This document shows, in pieces, positions 14,855 to 21,655 of a stretch of 21,655 nucleotides of DNA. The position numbers and the translations under genes are program-made. The notes beneath the pieces were generated by a model. The model was not told the origin of the DNA. It did no database searches and saw only the letters and a program-made list of their open reading frames with translations. How positions within the stretch are numbered: position 1 is the first letter of the stretch; each line of letters opens with the position of its first letter. This DNA comes from an uncultured Fretibacterium sp. (GTDB lineage: Bacteria; Synergistota; Synergistia; Synergistales; Aminobacteriaceae), in NCBI RefSeq assembly GCF_963548695.1, contig NZ_CAUUWA010000040.1, positions 1 to 21,655 of the forward strand, given 5' to 3'.

Positions 14855-15424
14855 ATGACGTCTTCAAAAAAGAGCGTTGTGTTGCTGATATGCGGTGTGT
14901 TGGCAATAGGGGGGTGGGCTTTCTGTCCCAAGTGGAGCGCGGATGCGGCGGTCCGGCCGCTTCGCCCAGCTGCGCCCAAGGCGTCCGATGAGAAAAAAGA
15001 GGGGAAGAAAAAAGAGGAGAAGAAAACGGAGACCGCAGAAGTGGGAGCGGATTTGAAGGCCCTTGCGAAACCTAAGAAAGCTGCCACCACCTTCACGGGC
15101 TTTCCTGCTGGGACCCTGCCCGGGGAGAAGGCGTCGGGAGAATCGGCCTCCGGCAGTGGTGGGGATGGGGCGCCGGCCTCCTCGCAGGGACGGGTTGTCC
15201 TCTCCGGAGAACCGATGACGCCTCTTATTGGTGCATCTCAACTGGGGCTTTCTCTGGATCGTATCTTTACGATAGCCGACCATGCGGGGTATAGCCTTGT
15301 CCTGCGCAGACGCTACGTGGCGTCTGCCCTGGACGCCCCATATTCCTATTCCCTGATGAAGGGGCGGCGGCGGTTGGCCACGCTCTTTTTCGATCGAAGC
15401 CTTAAGTTGTCCCTGATACAGTAG
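14855..15424 (+). CDS. Small exported Lys/Glu-rich protein of unknown function
   Basis: I do not recognise the family. The 189 residues begin with a signal peptide (MTSSKKSVVLLICGVLAIGG, likely cleaved near ADA-A at about 31). A low-complexity charged linker follows (about 43-58, Lys/Glu repeats such as KKEGKKKEEKK), then a Gly/Ser/Ala-rich stretch, and a compact C-terminal segment (about 120-189, LIGASQLGLSLDRIFTIADH and later SLVLRRRYVASAL). ATG 14855 has GGGGAGG 9 bases upstream. The longer frame from 14792 overlaps rpoD and lacks a ribosome site. It lies 59 bases after rpoD. The layout suggests a protein anchored or acting at the cell envelope, with a flexible spacer. Confidence 0.65.
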   Translation: MTSSKKSVVLLICGVLAIGGWAFCPKWSADAAVRPLRPAAPKASDEKKEGKKKEEKKTETAEVGADLKALAKPKKAATTFTGFPAGTLPGEKASGESASGSGGDGAPASSQGRVVLSGEPMTPLIGASQLGLSLDRIFTIADHAGYSLVLRRRYVASALDAPYSYSLMKGRRRLATLFFDRSLKLSLIQ

Positions 15425-15425
15425 C

Positions 15426-15441
15426 TGCGGCTATAGCCGCA
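15426..15441 (+). terminator. Weak terminator-like palindrome after the exported protein
   Basis: TGCGGC-TATA-GCCGCA begins just after the stop codon and is followed within 6 bases by a short TTTT. The T tract is poor, so read-through to the MFS gene is likely. Confidence 0.35.
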
Positions 15442-15507
15442 AGGGATTTTGGGCAAAACAGGGAAAAGGGGCTGGCGCCGCCTTTTCAGGAATGGAGTTG
15501 AGCTGCG

Positions 15508-16725
15508 TTGAGCGGAAAGACGGGCACCTTCTCCCTGAGGGGGGATTTTTTTGCATTTTCGGAGATCAAGGTCGTCCTGATCTCGTTGGCACACGGCGTC
15601 AACGACATGTATGCGGCGTTTCTGCCCACCTTCGTCCCCTACATCAAGGCGTCGCTGGGGTTGGATTACGCGCTGACGGGAGCGCTCAGCCTCATCGTGG
15701 GGCTCTGCCACATCGTGGGACAGCCCGTGATTGGCTACTTCTGCGACCGCATCCGGCGCCCCTGGCTCATGATAATCGGCCCCCTGCTCTGCGGCTTGGG
15801 GGCCGTCATGCTTCCAAGCGCGGGAAGCTACGGGGGGGCTCTCCTCTTCGCCGGGCTATGGGGGGTGGGGAGCGCCCTGTTCCACCCTCAGGGCAGCGGG
15901 GGAATCGGGTATGTGGCGAGGCCGGAAAAACTGTCGTTTGCCCTGACCTTGTTCAACATCTCCGGGACGGCCGGGGTCCTGGTCAGCCCCGTCGTGGCCG
16001 TCTTCGTGGTGGAGCGGTTCGGATATGGAGGCCTTTGGGCCACGCTTCTCCCTCCTCTCCTGCTTGCCCCGCTGATCTATTGCTCCATGCCGTTTCTCCG
16101 GGAAGCGCTTCCTTCGCGTACCGAAGGCGGCTCGGGGTTCTGGAGGAGCTTCGGTGGGGTGTTTGCGGTGCTCTTCCCCGTATGGGCCGTCGCCGTGATC
16201 CGGGACGTCGTGTTCCAGTGCGTACGCTTCTTTCTGCCGCTGAAGATTGCGGCCGAGGGCGGTTCTCTGGATGCCATCGGAACTGTCCTCTTCGGCATCA
16301 CGCTCGGAGGAACCCTGACAATGCTTCCCGTCGAACGGCTGGCTCGAAGGGTAAGCATCAGGACGATTCTGGGACTGACCCTGCTCCTGGGCTCGCTTTT
16401 CCTGACGTCGGCCTCGTTGGCCTCGGGGCTGCTCTCGACCTCCCTCTACGTCGTGGGGGTCTCCTGCATCTACTCCACCATCCCCCTCACCGTGGTCCTG
16501 GCCCAAACTTTGATGCCCCATGCCCGGAGCGTCGCAAGTTCGGTGGTCATGGGGCTTGCGTGGGGGACGGCAAACGTGGCGCTCTACCCCTTGGGACAGC
16601 TTGCGGACAGGATCGGTATCCACGATACGACGCTGATCCTCGGGCTGCTGCCGCTGCTGGGCCTGCTCTTCCTCCTCTCCCCCGTGTTCCGGGGGAGAGC
16701 CGAGGATTGTGAGAAGATAGCATGA
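15508..16725 (+). CDS. MFS transporter, fosmidomycin-resistance (Fsr)-like
   Basis: A proton-linked exporter of the inner membrane. The 405 residues give about 12 hydrophobic helices. Family-like features are the start of helix 1 (SLAHGVNDMYAAFLPTFVPY), GQPVIGYFCDRIRRPW (MFS loop 2-3 signature) and LFHPQGSGGIGYVA, close to the FHPEG motif of Fsr proteins. The true substrate is unknown; Fsr-like proteins export diverse small molecules. The start is TTG (15508), with GGAG about 10 bases upstream; the next in-frame ATG is already beyond helix 1. It lies 83 bases after the exported protein and 34 before the next gene. Confidence 0.85.
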   Translation: MSGKTGTFSLRGDFFAFSEIKVVLISLAHGVNDMYAAFLPTFVPYIKASLGLDYALTGALSLIVGLCHIVGQPVIGYFCDRIRRPWLMIIGPLLCGLGAVMLPSAGSYGGALLFAGLWGVGSALFHPQGSGGIGYVARPEKLSFALTLFNISGTAGVLVSPVVAVFVVERFGYGGLWATLLPPLLLAPLIYCSMPFLREALPSRTEGGSGFWRSFGGVFAVLFPVWAVAVIRDVVFQCVRFFLPLKIAAEGGSLDAIGTVLFGITLGGTLTMLPVERLARRVSIRTILGLTLLLGSLFLTSASLASGLLSTSLYVVGVSCIYSTIPLTVVLAQTLMPHARSVASSVVMGLAWGTANVALYPLGQLADRIGIHDTTLILGLLPLLGLLFLLSPVFRGRAEDCEKIA

Positions 16726-16759
16726 TCGGCTTTCTGCCAGGCTTGTGGAGGTCGTAGCG

Positions 16760-17290
16760 ATGTTGTCCTCGGAGTTTCTCGTAGATCTTGCGGAAAAAGT
16801 TTATGGGACGCTCAGCTCCCTGGAGGGCACGCTCCGTCCCCTCCGAGGGGAGGAGGGCGCCACGCTTTCCACGGGAGGGGGGATCTCCGTCCCTCATGTC
16901 CTTGCGGGACTTTCCTCGGAGGATGGACCGTGCTTTTTTGTCAAGACCCTTACCGGGCTGATGGAGGAAAAGGGGATCGGAGACGCGGAGGTGAGCTCCA
17001 AAGTGGGCTGGACCTTGGAGGATATGGCCGCTCTGCGCGCTGACGGGCAGTGTTGTCCCGTCAAGGAGCTGGTCTTTGCGTTTGGTCTAGCGCTTGAGCT
17101 GAAACGGGACGAGATGCAGCGGCTTCTTGCCTCGGCAGGGTACGCGCTGTCGGAGGATGAGGTCTACGATATCGTCCTCCTTCATTGTCTCGATAAGGGT
17201 GTGTTTTGCCTGGAGGACGTGAACGAGGCCCTGAGATGCTTCAACCTGAAACCCATCGTACCCAGGCCCTGGAGGGGCCGGCCGACCTAG
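16760..17290 (+). CDS. Small helical-domain protein (HTH-like module), function unknown
   Basis: A 176-residue soluble protein. The C-terminal half (about 60-170) resembles a helical, HTH-like module that I recall from Firmicutes proteins, sometimes attached to macro domains. It reads FFVKTLTGLMEEKGIGDAEV, then FAFGLALELKRDEMQRLLAS with AGYALSEDEVYDIV, then LEDVNEALRCFNL. In the relatives the pattern is FxxxLxxLIxEKGxxDxExY ... LALELxxDExxxLLxxAGYxLS ... IxEINxxL. The N-terminal half is unassigned. ATG 16760 has GGAGG 8 bases upstream. It may be a regulator or partner-binding protein. It lies 34 bases after the MFS gene and 49 before metG, so all three may share a transcript. Confidence 0.65.
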   Translation: MLSSEFLVDLAEKVYGTLSSLEGTLRPLRGEEGATLSTGGGISVPHVLAGLSSEDGPCFFVKTLTGLMEEKGIGDAEVSSKVGWTLEDMAALRADGQCCPVKELVFAFGLALELKRDEMQRLLASAGYALSEDEVYDIVLLHCLDKGVFCLEDVNEALRCFNLKPIVPRPWRGRPT

Positions 17291-17339
17291 GGTCTCGGTC
17301 CGGACGGTCCAAGTACGTGAATTCTGGAGGTTTTTTATC

Positions 17340-19310
17340 ATGGACGGCAGGAATTTCTACATCACCACCCCCATCTATTACGTCAACGATATTCCCCACA
17401 TCGGCCACGCCTACACGACGATAGCTTGCGACGTCATGAGCCGTTACAAGCGCATGAAGGGGTACGACGTGTATTTTCTCACAGGGACGGACGAGCACGG
17501 GCAGAAGATCCAGACCGCTGCAGAGGCGAAGGGGATGACGCCCCAGGAGCTGGTGGACAAGATCCACGTCAACTTCAAGGAGCTCTGGAAGGTCCTGGAT
17601 ATCGGCAACGACGACTTTATCCGCACCACCGAGCCGCGCCATATCCGCGTGGTCCAGGCCATGTTTGGGAAACTGATGGACCAGGGGGACATCTACAAGG
17701 GGACCTACGAGGGACAGTACTGCGTCCCCTGCGAGACCTACGTCCCCGAATCCAGCGCCGGGGAGGGCAATACCTGCCCGGACTGCGGCCGTCCTCTGAT
17801 CCTGATGCAGGAGGAAAGCTATTTTTTCCGAGCCTCAAAATACGTCCCCAGATTGATCGACCATTACGAAAAGCACCTGGACGGGGTCATGCCGCGCGTT
17901 CGCTACAACGAGATCATGAGCTTCCTCCGGGGGGAGGTGCGGGATCAGTCCGTGTCCCGGACGACCCTCAAGTGGGGAATCCCGATTCCGGGCGACGAGA
18001 AGCACGTGATTTATGTCTGGTTCGACGCCTTAATCAATTACGCCACGGCGGTGGGGTATCTGGACGATCCCGAGATGTTCCGGAAATACTGGCCGTCCGT
18101 CCGGCACGTGGTGGGCAAGGACATCATTCGCTTCCACTGCGTCATCTGGCCGCTCATGCTCCTGGCCCTGGGGCTGGAGCCCCCCGTCTCGGTCATCGCC
18201 CACGGCTGGTGGACGGTCGACGGCGAGAAGATGAGCAAGTCCAAGGGCAACGTCGTGGACCCCTTCAAGATGGCGGAGCTCTACGGGGCCGACGCCTTCC
18301 GTTATTTTCTGCTCCGCGAGGTGCCCTTCGGCCATGACGGGGACTTCTCCGAGGCCGCGCTCGTCGGGCGCATCAACAGCGACCTGGCGAATGATCTGGG
18401 CAATCTTCTGAACCGCACGCTCCAGATGCTCGTCAGCTATCGGGATGGCGTCGTCCCGGCGGGCAAGCTCGACGACCCGCTGGACGGCGAGCTCCGTGCG
18501 CTCGCGAAGGCGATGTTGGAGCGCGTGGACGAGGCCATGGAACGCTTTGCCTTCGACGAGGCCCTGAAGGCGATCTGGGCGCTCGTTGGGCGCGCCAACA
18601 AGTACATCGACGAGACCATGCCCTGGAAGCTGGCCAAGGAGGGCCAGGAGAAGAAGCTGGACTCCGTGCTCCTGAGCCTGTACGAGGCGCTTCGCCTCTC
18701 GGCCCTCCTGATTGCCCCCTATATGCCGGGGACGTCGCGGAGGATCTGGGAGCAGCTTGGGCTCGACGGCTCCCCCCTGGAGCTCCTCTACGACGATTTC
18801 GTCTGGGGCGCGGGGGCGGGGACGCGGGTGCGCAAGGCCGAGGTGCTCTTTCCCCGGATCGACCTGGAGGCGTGGAAAAAGGCTCGGGGCGAGGAGGGGG
18901 CCAGGTCGGGAGCCCCGCGTAAGGAGGTAGGGGGCGTCGTCTCGAAGCATGAGCCGGATCTGGAACATGAGCCCGAGATCGGCATCGAGGCGTTCCGCTC
19001 CGTGGAGATGCGCGTGGCGCAGATTGTCAAGGTCGAGGAGATCCCGAAGTCGCGCAAGCTCTACAAGCTGGAGGTGGACCTGGGGTACGAGAAGCGCACC
19101 GTCTGCTCCGGCATCAAGGCGTTCTTCACACCTGGAGAACTGGAGGGGCGGCGCGTCGTCCTGGTGACGAACCTGAAGCCGGCGAAACTCTGCGGCATTG
19201 AGAGCAACGGCATGATCCTGGCCGCCAGCGTCAAGGTGGACGGGAACAGCGAGGCCCTGACCCTCGTGGCCCCCGCAGGCGAGATCCCGCTGGGCAGCCG
19301 CGTGAGCTGA
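17340..19310 (+). CDS. metG: Methionyl-tRNA synthetase with C-terminal Trbp111-like domain
   Basis: It charges both initiator and elongator tRNA-Met. The 656 residues hold the HIGH-type motif in PHIGHAYTTIACDVM (about residue 20), a zinc-knuckle insertion CVPCETY...CPDCGRPL (about 127-150), KMSKS in GEKMSKSKGNVVDP (about 297), the anticodon-binding helical domain, and a Lys/Glu/Pro linker (about 510-545). A C-terminal tRNA-binding domain (about 550-656; EMRVAQIVKVEEIPKSRKLY, NLKPAKLCGIESNGMILAA) follows. The ATG has GGAGG 9 bases upstream. The DUF2157 gene starts 18 bases after the stop, suggesting cotranscription. Confidence 0.97.
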   Translation: MDGRNFYITTPIYYVNDIPHIGHAYTTIACDVMSRYKRMKGYDVYFLTGTDEHGQKIQTAAEAKGMTPQELVDKIHVNFKELWKVLDIGNDDFIRTTEPRHIRVVQAMFGKLMDQGDIYKGTYEGQYCVPCETYVPESSAGEGNTCPDCGRPLILMQEESYFFRASKYVPRLIDHYEKHLDGVMPRVRYNEIMSFLRGEVRDQSVSRTTLKWGIPIPGDEKHVIYVWFDALINYATAVGYLDDPEMFRKYWPSVRHVVGKDIIRFHCVIWPLMLLALGLEPPVSVIAHGWWTVDGEKMSKSKGNVVDPFKMAELYGADAFRYFLLREVPFGHDGDFSEAALVGRINSDLANDLGNLLNRTLQMLVSYRDGVVPAGKLDDPLDGELRALAKAMLERVDEAMERFAFDEALKAIWALVGRANKYIDETMPWKLAKEGQEKKLDSVLLSLYEALRLSALLIAPYMPGTSRRIWEQLGLDGSPLELLYDDFVWGAGAGTRVRKAEVLFPRIDLEAWKKARGEEGARSGAPRKEVGGVVSKHEPDLEHEPEIGIEAFRSVEMRVAQIVKVEEIPKSRKLYKLEVDLGYEKRTVCSGIKAFFTPGELEGRRVVLVTNLKPAKLCGIESNGMILAASVKVDGNSEALTLVAPAGEIPLGSRVS

Positions 19311-19328
19311 GGTCTGGAGTTCCCCGCC

Positions 19329-20552
19329 ATGGAAGGGTTCTCTCCCGAGCGTTTCGTCAGGAGGAAGGAGTTGGCTTTCCTTCTACGCGAGGTCGCCCTC
19401 TGGAGGGATTCAGGGATCATCGACCCGGTCCAGGCCTCCGTCATCGAGGGGCTTTATGCTCCGAGGAAGGGACATTTCCCTCAGGTTCTGCTGGGGCTGG
19501 GAGGAATGCTCGTCGGCCTGGGGTTCCTGAGCGCCGTCGCCGCGAACTGGCTGGACATGCCCTGCGCCCTCCGCGCTGTCCTGATCGTGCTCTGCTACCT
19601 GCTTTCCCTCCTTGCGGCCTGGCGGGCGGAGGCGGAATTCCCGCGCACGTCGCGGGCCTTTCTGTTGCTGGGGAGCTTTATCTACGGCGGGGGCATCTTC
19701 CTCATGGCCCAGATGTTTCATCAGGGCGGGCACTGGACTACGGCCGTCGCCTGGTGGTTCGCGGGGGCGCTGCCCGTCGCCCTGCTCTTTCGCGACCCGC
19801 TCCAGGTGCTTCTCATGCAGGCGCTAGCGATTGTCTTTCTGTATGGATTCCATGCCCCATGGTTCGGTCTGTTCGGCAGCTTCTGGAGTGCTCCACGGTT
19901 CTCTGTCGCGGATTTCCTGCGGAGCCTCTTCCGGCCTCAAAGGGTCCTGATCCTCTTGGCCCTGTGGGCGGCCTGGTGGCGTCTGGGGGAGCGCAGACGC
20001 CTCTGTTTCGGCATGAACGTTTTCGCCACCCTTTCCTTCGTCGGTCTGCCGCTCTACGCCTATCTCTCGGACCCGGTGCTGGATTTGGTCGTGCTGGGCG
20101 GAATCGGGATGCTGATGGTCCTTTGCTCCTTCGGAGAACGGAAGGGCGACTTGGAGGGGTGGGGGATTATGTTGACAGGGGTTTGCGGACTCTTCCTCAC
20201 GATCTCCCAAGTCTGGCGCGACTCCGTCCTGCCGTACTGCCTCCCCAGGTTCAACGCACTGGTCGTCGGGATGGGGTTTTCCTCACCCGATACCGCCTTT
20301 GCGGTGCTGTCGGCCCTGATCTTCTCCCTGCTTATGCTCTGGCTGAACTGGAGGGGGCACACCCTGGCGACCACCTTTTTCTGCCTTTTGGTATTGCGCT
20401 ATTACTTCGACGGCTTCTACGATTTCATGCCCAAGGCCGCGTTCTTCACGGTGGGCGGCCTCCTGCTGATCGCTTTGGGCTATTTCATGGAGCGGGTGCG
20501 CCGAAGGGCGAAGCGGATCAGAACGAGCCTCGAGGAGGGGAAAAAGGCATGA
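19329..20552 (+). CDS. DUF2157-type polytopic membrane protein
   Basis: A 407-residue inner-membrane protein of unknown function. The cytoplasmic N-terminus (about 1-50) carries WRDSGIIDPVQASVIEGLY, typical of the DUF2157 family. At least ten hydrophobic segments follow, with the conserved-looking LLLGSFIYGGGIFLMAQMFH (about 115-134), and a basic tail (RVRRRAKRIRTS). ATG 19329 has GGAG 9 bases upstream. Its TGA overlaps the next ATG (ATGA), so the two genes are probably translationally coupled. DUF2157 proteins are often encoded with a GDYXXLXY protein, as here. Confidence 0.85.
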   Translation: MEGFSPERFVRRKELAFLLREVALWRDSGIIDPVQASVIEGLYAPRKGHFPQVLLGLGGMLVGLGFLSAVAANWLDMPCALRAVLIVLCYLLSLLAAWRAEAEFPRTSRAFLLLGSFIYGGGIFLMAQMFHQGGHWTTAVAWWFAGALPVALLFRDPLQVLLMQALAIVFLYGFHAPWFGLFGSFWSAPRFSVADFLRSLFRPQRVLILLALWAAWWRLGERRRLCFGMNVFATLSFVGLPLYAYLSDPVLDLVVLGGIGMLMVLCSFGERKGDLEGWGIMLTGVCGLFLTISQVWRDSVLPYCLPRFNALVVGMGFSSPDTAFAVLSALIFSLLMLWLNWRGHTLATTFFCLLVLRYYFDGFYDFMPKAAFFTVGGLLLIALGYFMERVRRRAKRIRTSLEEGKKA

Positions 20553-21124
20553 GGGGATTGAGACGCTATCTCGTCGCGGCTCTCCTGCCCCTGTGCGTGC
20601 TTCTGGCCGCCCCGGTGAGGCCCGCGCTGATCCTGATGTTCGGTGAGGAAGTGCGCCTCGCCACGGTCCCGTTCGATCCCCGGGACCTCTTCAGGGGCGA
20701 CTATGTGGCGCTCCACTTTGCGGTGGAGGAGATCCCATTGGCCTCGTTCGACGTCGTTTCCGGGGGCCGTGCCGCCTCCAGGGGAACCGGCGGACCGGAA
20801 CCGGCGGAGATGAAGCTCGCAAAGGATTGGTACGTATCCCTTAAGCGGGATGCATCGGGCATATTTTCTCCCGAGGGGGTCGGGACGTCCCCGCCTGTGG
20901 GGCGGCCCTATCTGAGGGGGACGTTTCGTGCCGCCTCCGGCGGCTCCGTGGCGAGGCTCGATTTCGGGCCCGGGCTCGAATGTTTCTACCTCAGGGAGAA
21001 CACGGGCCGCGCTTTGGAGGACGCTGCACGAAAAGGCCGCATCGAGGCAATCGTGAAGGTATGGCGGGGGATGCCCGTCATCGTCTCGCTGGACGTGAAG
21101 CCGAGGGAACCATCGACGAATTGA
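20549..21124 (+). CDS. GDYXXLXY-domain membrane-anchored protein
   Basis: A 191-residue protein with one N-terminal hydrophobic segment (about 6-30, YLVAALLPLCVLLAAPVRPA) and an external domain. It carries the family motif as GDYVALHF (about 50-57), in which the last Tyr is replaced by Phe. PFDPRDLFRGDY before it and a C-terminal KVWRGMPVIVSL strand fit the family. The biochemical function is unknown. The ATG overlaps the stop of the DUF2157 gene by four bases. The partnership with DUF2157 is established by frequent adjacency, and a terminator follows directly. Confidence 0.85.
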   Translation: MRGLRRYLVAALLPLCVLLAAPVRPALILMFGEEVRLATVPFDPRDLFRGDYVALHFAVEEIPLASFDVVSGGRAASRGTGGPEPAEMKLAKDWYVSLKRDASGIFSPEGVGTSPPVGRPYLRGTFRAASGGSVARLDFGPGLECFYLRENTGRALEDAARKGRIEAIVKVWRGMPVIVSLDVKPREPSTN

Positions 21125-21129
21125 ATGCG

Positions 21130-21164
21130 AATGCCCCCTCCTTTTTGAGGAGGGGGCATTTTTT
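21130..21164 (+). terminator. Rho-independent terminator after the GDYXXLXY gene
   Basis: AATGCCCCCTCC (21130-21141) pairs with GGAGGGGGCATT (21149-21160) and is followed by a T run. It lies 6 bases after the stop and closes the plus-strand block that begins upstream of metG. Confidence 0.93.
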
Positions 21165-21185
21165 CATTTGTTTGCTGCCGTTGAA

Positions 21186-21655
21186 TCAGCGGCGGTGCGC
21201 GTCTGCGGCGACGAAGGAGAGTCCCGCCCTCGTCAGGGCCTCCGCGGTCGTATTCACAGCCTTGTGTTTCAACAGATAGTTCCCCAGCAGGACGTCCATA
21301 TCGCCGGACGTCTCGATCTCCTTCCTGTCCCGGAAGTAGTCGAGGATGTCCGAGGGGTGGTCCAGGTCCTTTTCGTCCTCCGGGTTCCCTCCCTCGTGTT
21401 TGGCGGAGATGTTGGGGATGGTCCTTGCCAGCTCGACGAGGCCGTCCCGCCGGTCATAGGGCTGCCGGACGATGCTCTTCCACGTCTCTGTGATGTGGTG
21501 CTCGATGCGGACCTGATCCTCGAGCCCCAGTTCCTTTCGAACGGCAGCGGCGCGGGCCAGGTTGCAGTCGTCGATGGAGTTGGACAGGTTGAAGCCGGAA
21601 AGAGGGGTGGAGCCGTCGTCGCGCGCGAACATGCGCGCGGCCAACAGGGTCCAGA
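21186..21655 (-). CDS. C-terminal part of an unrecognised protein, runs off right edge
   Basis: About 155 residues are visible and the frame is open to the window edge (WTLLAARMFARDDGSTPLSG first), so the true start lies outside. Other segments are GFNLSNSIDDCNLARAAAVR, VRIEHHITETWKSIVRQPYD, NISAKHEGGNPEDEKDLDHP and SDILDYFRDRKEIE. Charged motifs such as IEHHITETWKSIV and AKHEGG suggest a metal-, cofactor- or phosphate-binding enzyme of TIM-barrel type, but I compared it from memory with lysine 5,6- and ornithine aminomutase subunits and it does not match. The gene converges on the terminator at 21130-21164. The reading frame and composition are those of a real gene; the function is unknown. 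Confidence 0.75.
   Translation of the reverse strand, partial: WTLLAARMFARDDGSTPLSGFNLSNSIDDCNLARAAAVRKELGLEDQVRIEHHITETWKSIVRQPYDRRDGLVELARTIPNISAKHEGGNPEDEKDLDHPSDILDYFRDRKEIETSGDMDVLLGNYLLKHKAVNTTAEALTRAGLSFVAADAHRR

Overview
The window is GC-rich bacterial chromosome. It carries housekeeping genes (ileS, an rluD-type pseudouridine synthase, the primary sigma factor, metG, three tRNAs), a TRAP/dipeptidase operon and several poorly characterised genes. The high GC content, frequent TTG/GTG starts, a TRAP 4TM/12TM fusion with a DUF1850 partner, a membrane dipeptidase and 2-amino-3-ketobutyrate CoA ligase fit an amino-acid-fermenting anaerobe. My best guess is Synergistota. This is an inference from gene content and general protein character, not from a marker I could search.

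Left part (1-2234, minus strand): the start of kbl is split by a 1.83-kb, visibly AT-richer element. The element has the IStron architecture. Its 5' end folds as a group I intron: an internal guide sequence matching the 5' exon, P/Q/R/S core elements, a perfect P7 and a GAAA-capped P9. It then encodes an intact IS605-type TnpB, and its 3' end looks like an omega-RNA scaffold with an end palindrome. Without splicing, kbl meets UAA immediately after codon 41. Joining the flanks restores a normal KBL reading frame. This is the most interesting object in the window.

2457-7110 (minus): an rluD-like gene overlaps or abuts the end of ileS. Upstream is a secreted cyclophilin with its own terminator. 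7375-7753 (plus): a near-consensus promoter drives tRNA-Leu(UAA), initiator tRNA-fMet and elongator tRNA-Met, followed by a strong terminator. 7813-11315 (minus): an operon of M19 dipeptidase, DUF1850 protein and TRAP fusion permease, with stop/start overlap between the first two and no substrate-binding protein in view.

11316-11765: a 450-base non-coding interval with a 15-bp-arm palindrome, a structured stretch ending in a plus-strand intrinsic terminator, and short tandem repeats. It may hold an unrecognised small RNA. 11793-21124 (plus): a CheV-type CheW-receiver fusion, an unknown protein directly ahead of rpoD, rpoD, a small exported Lys/Glu-rich protein, an Fsr-like MFS transporter, a small helical-domain protein, metG with a C-terminal Trbp111-like domain, and a DUF2157/GDYXXLXY membrane pair closed by a terminator. 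The right edge holds the C-terminal part of an unrecognised minus-strand gene.
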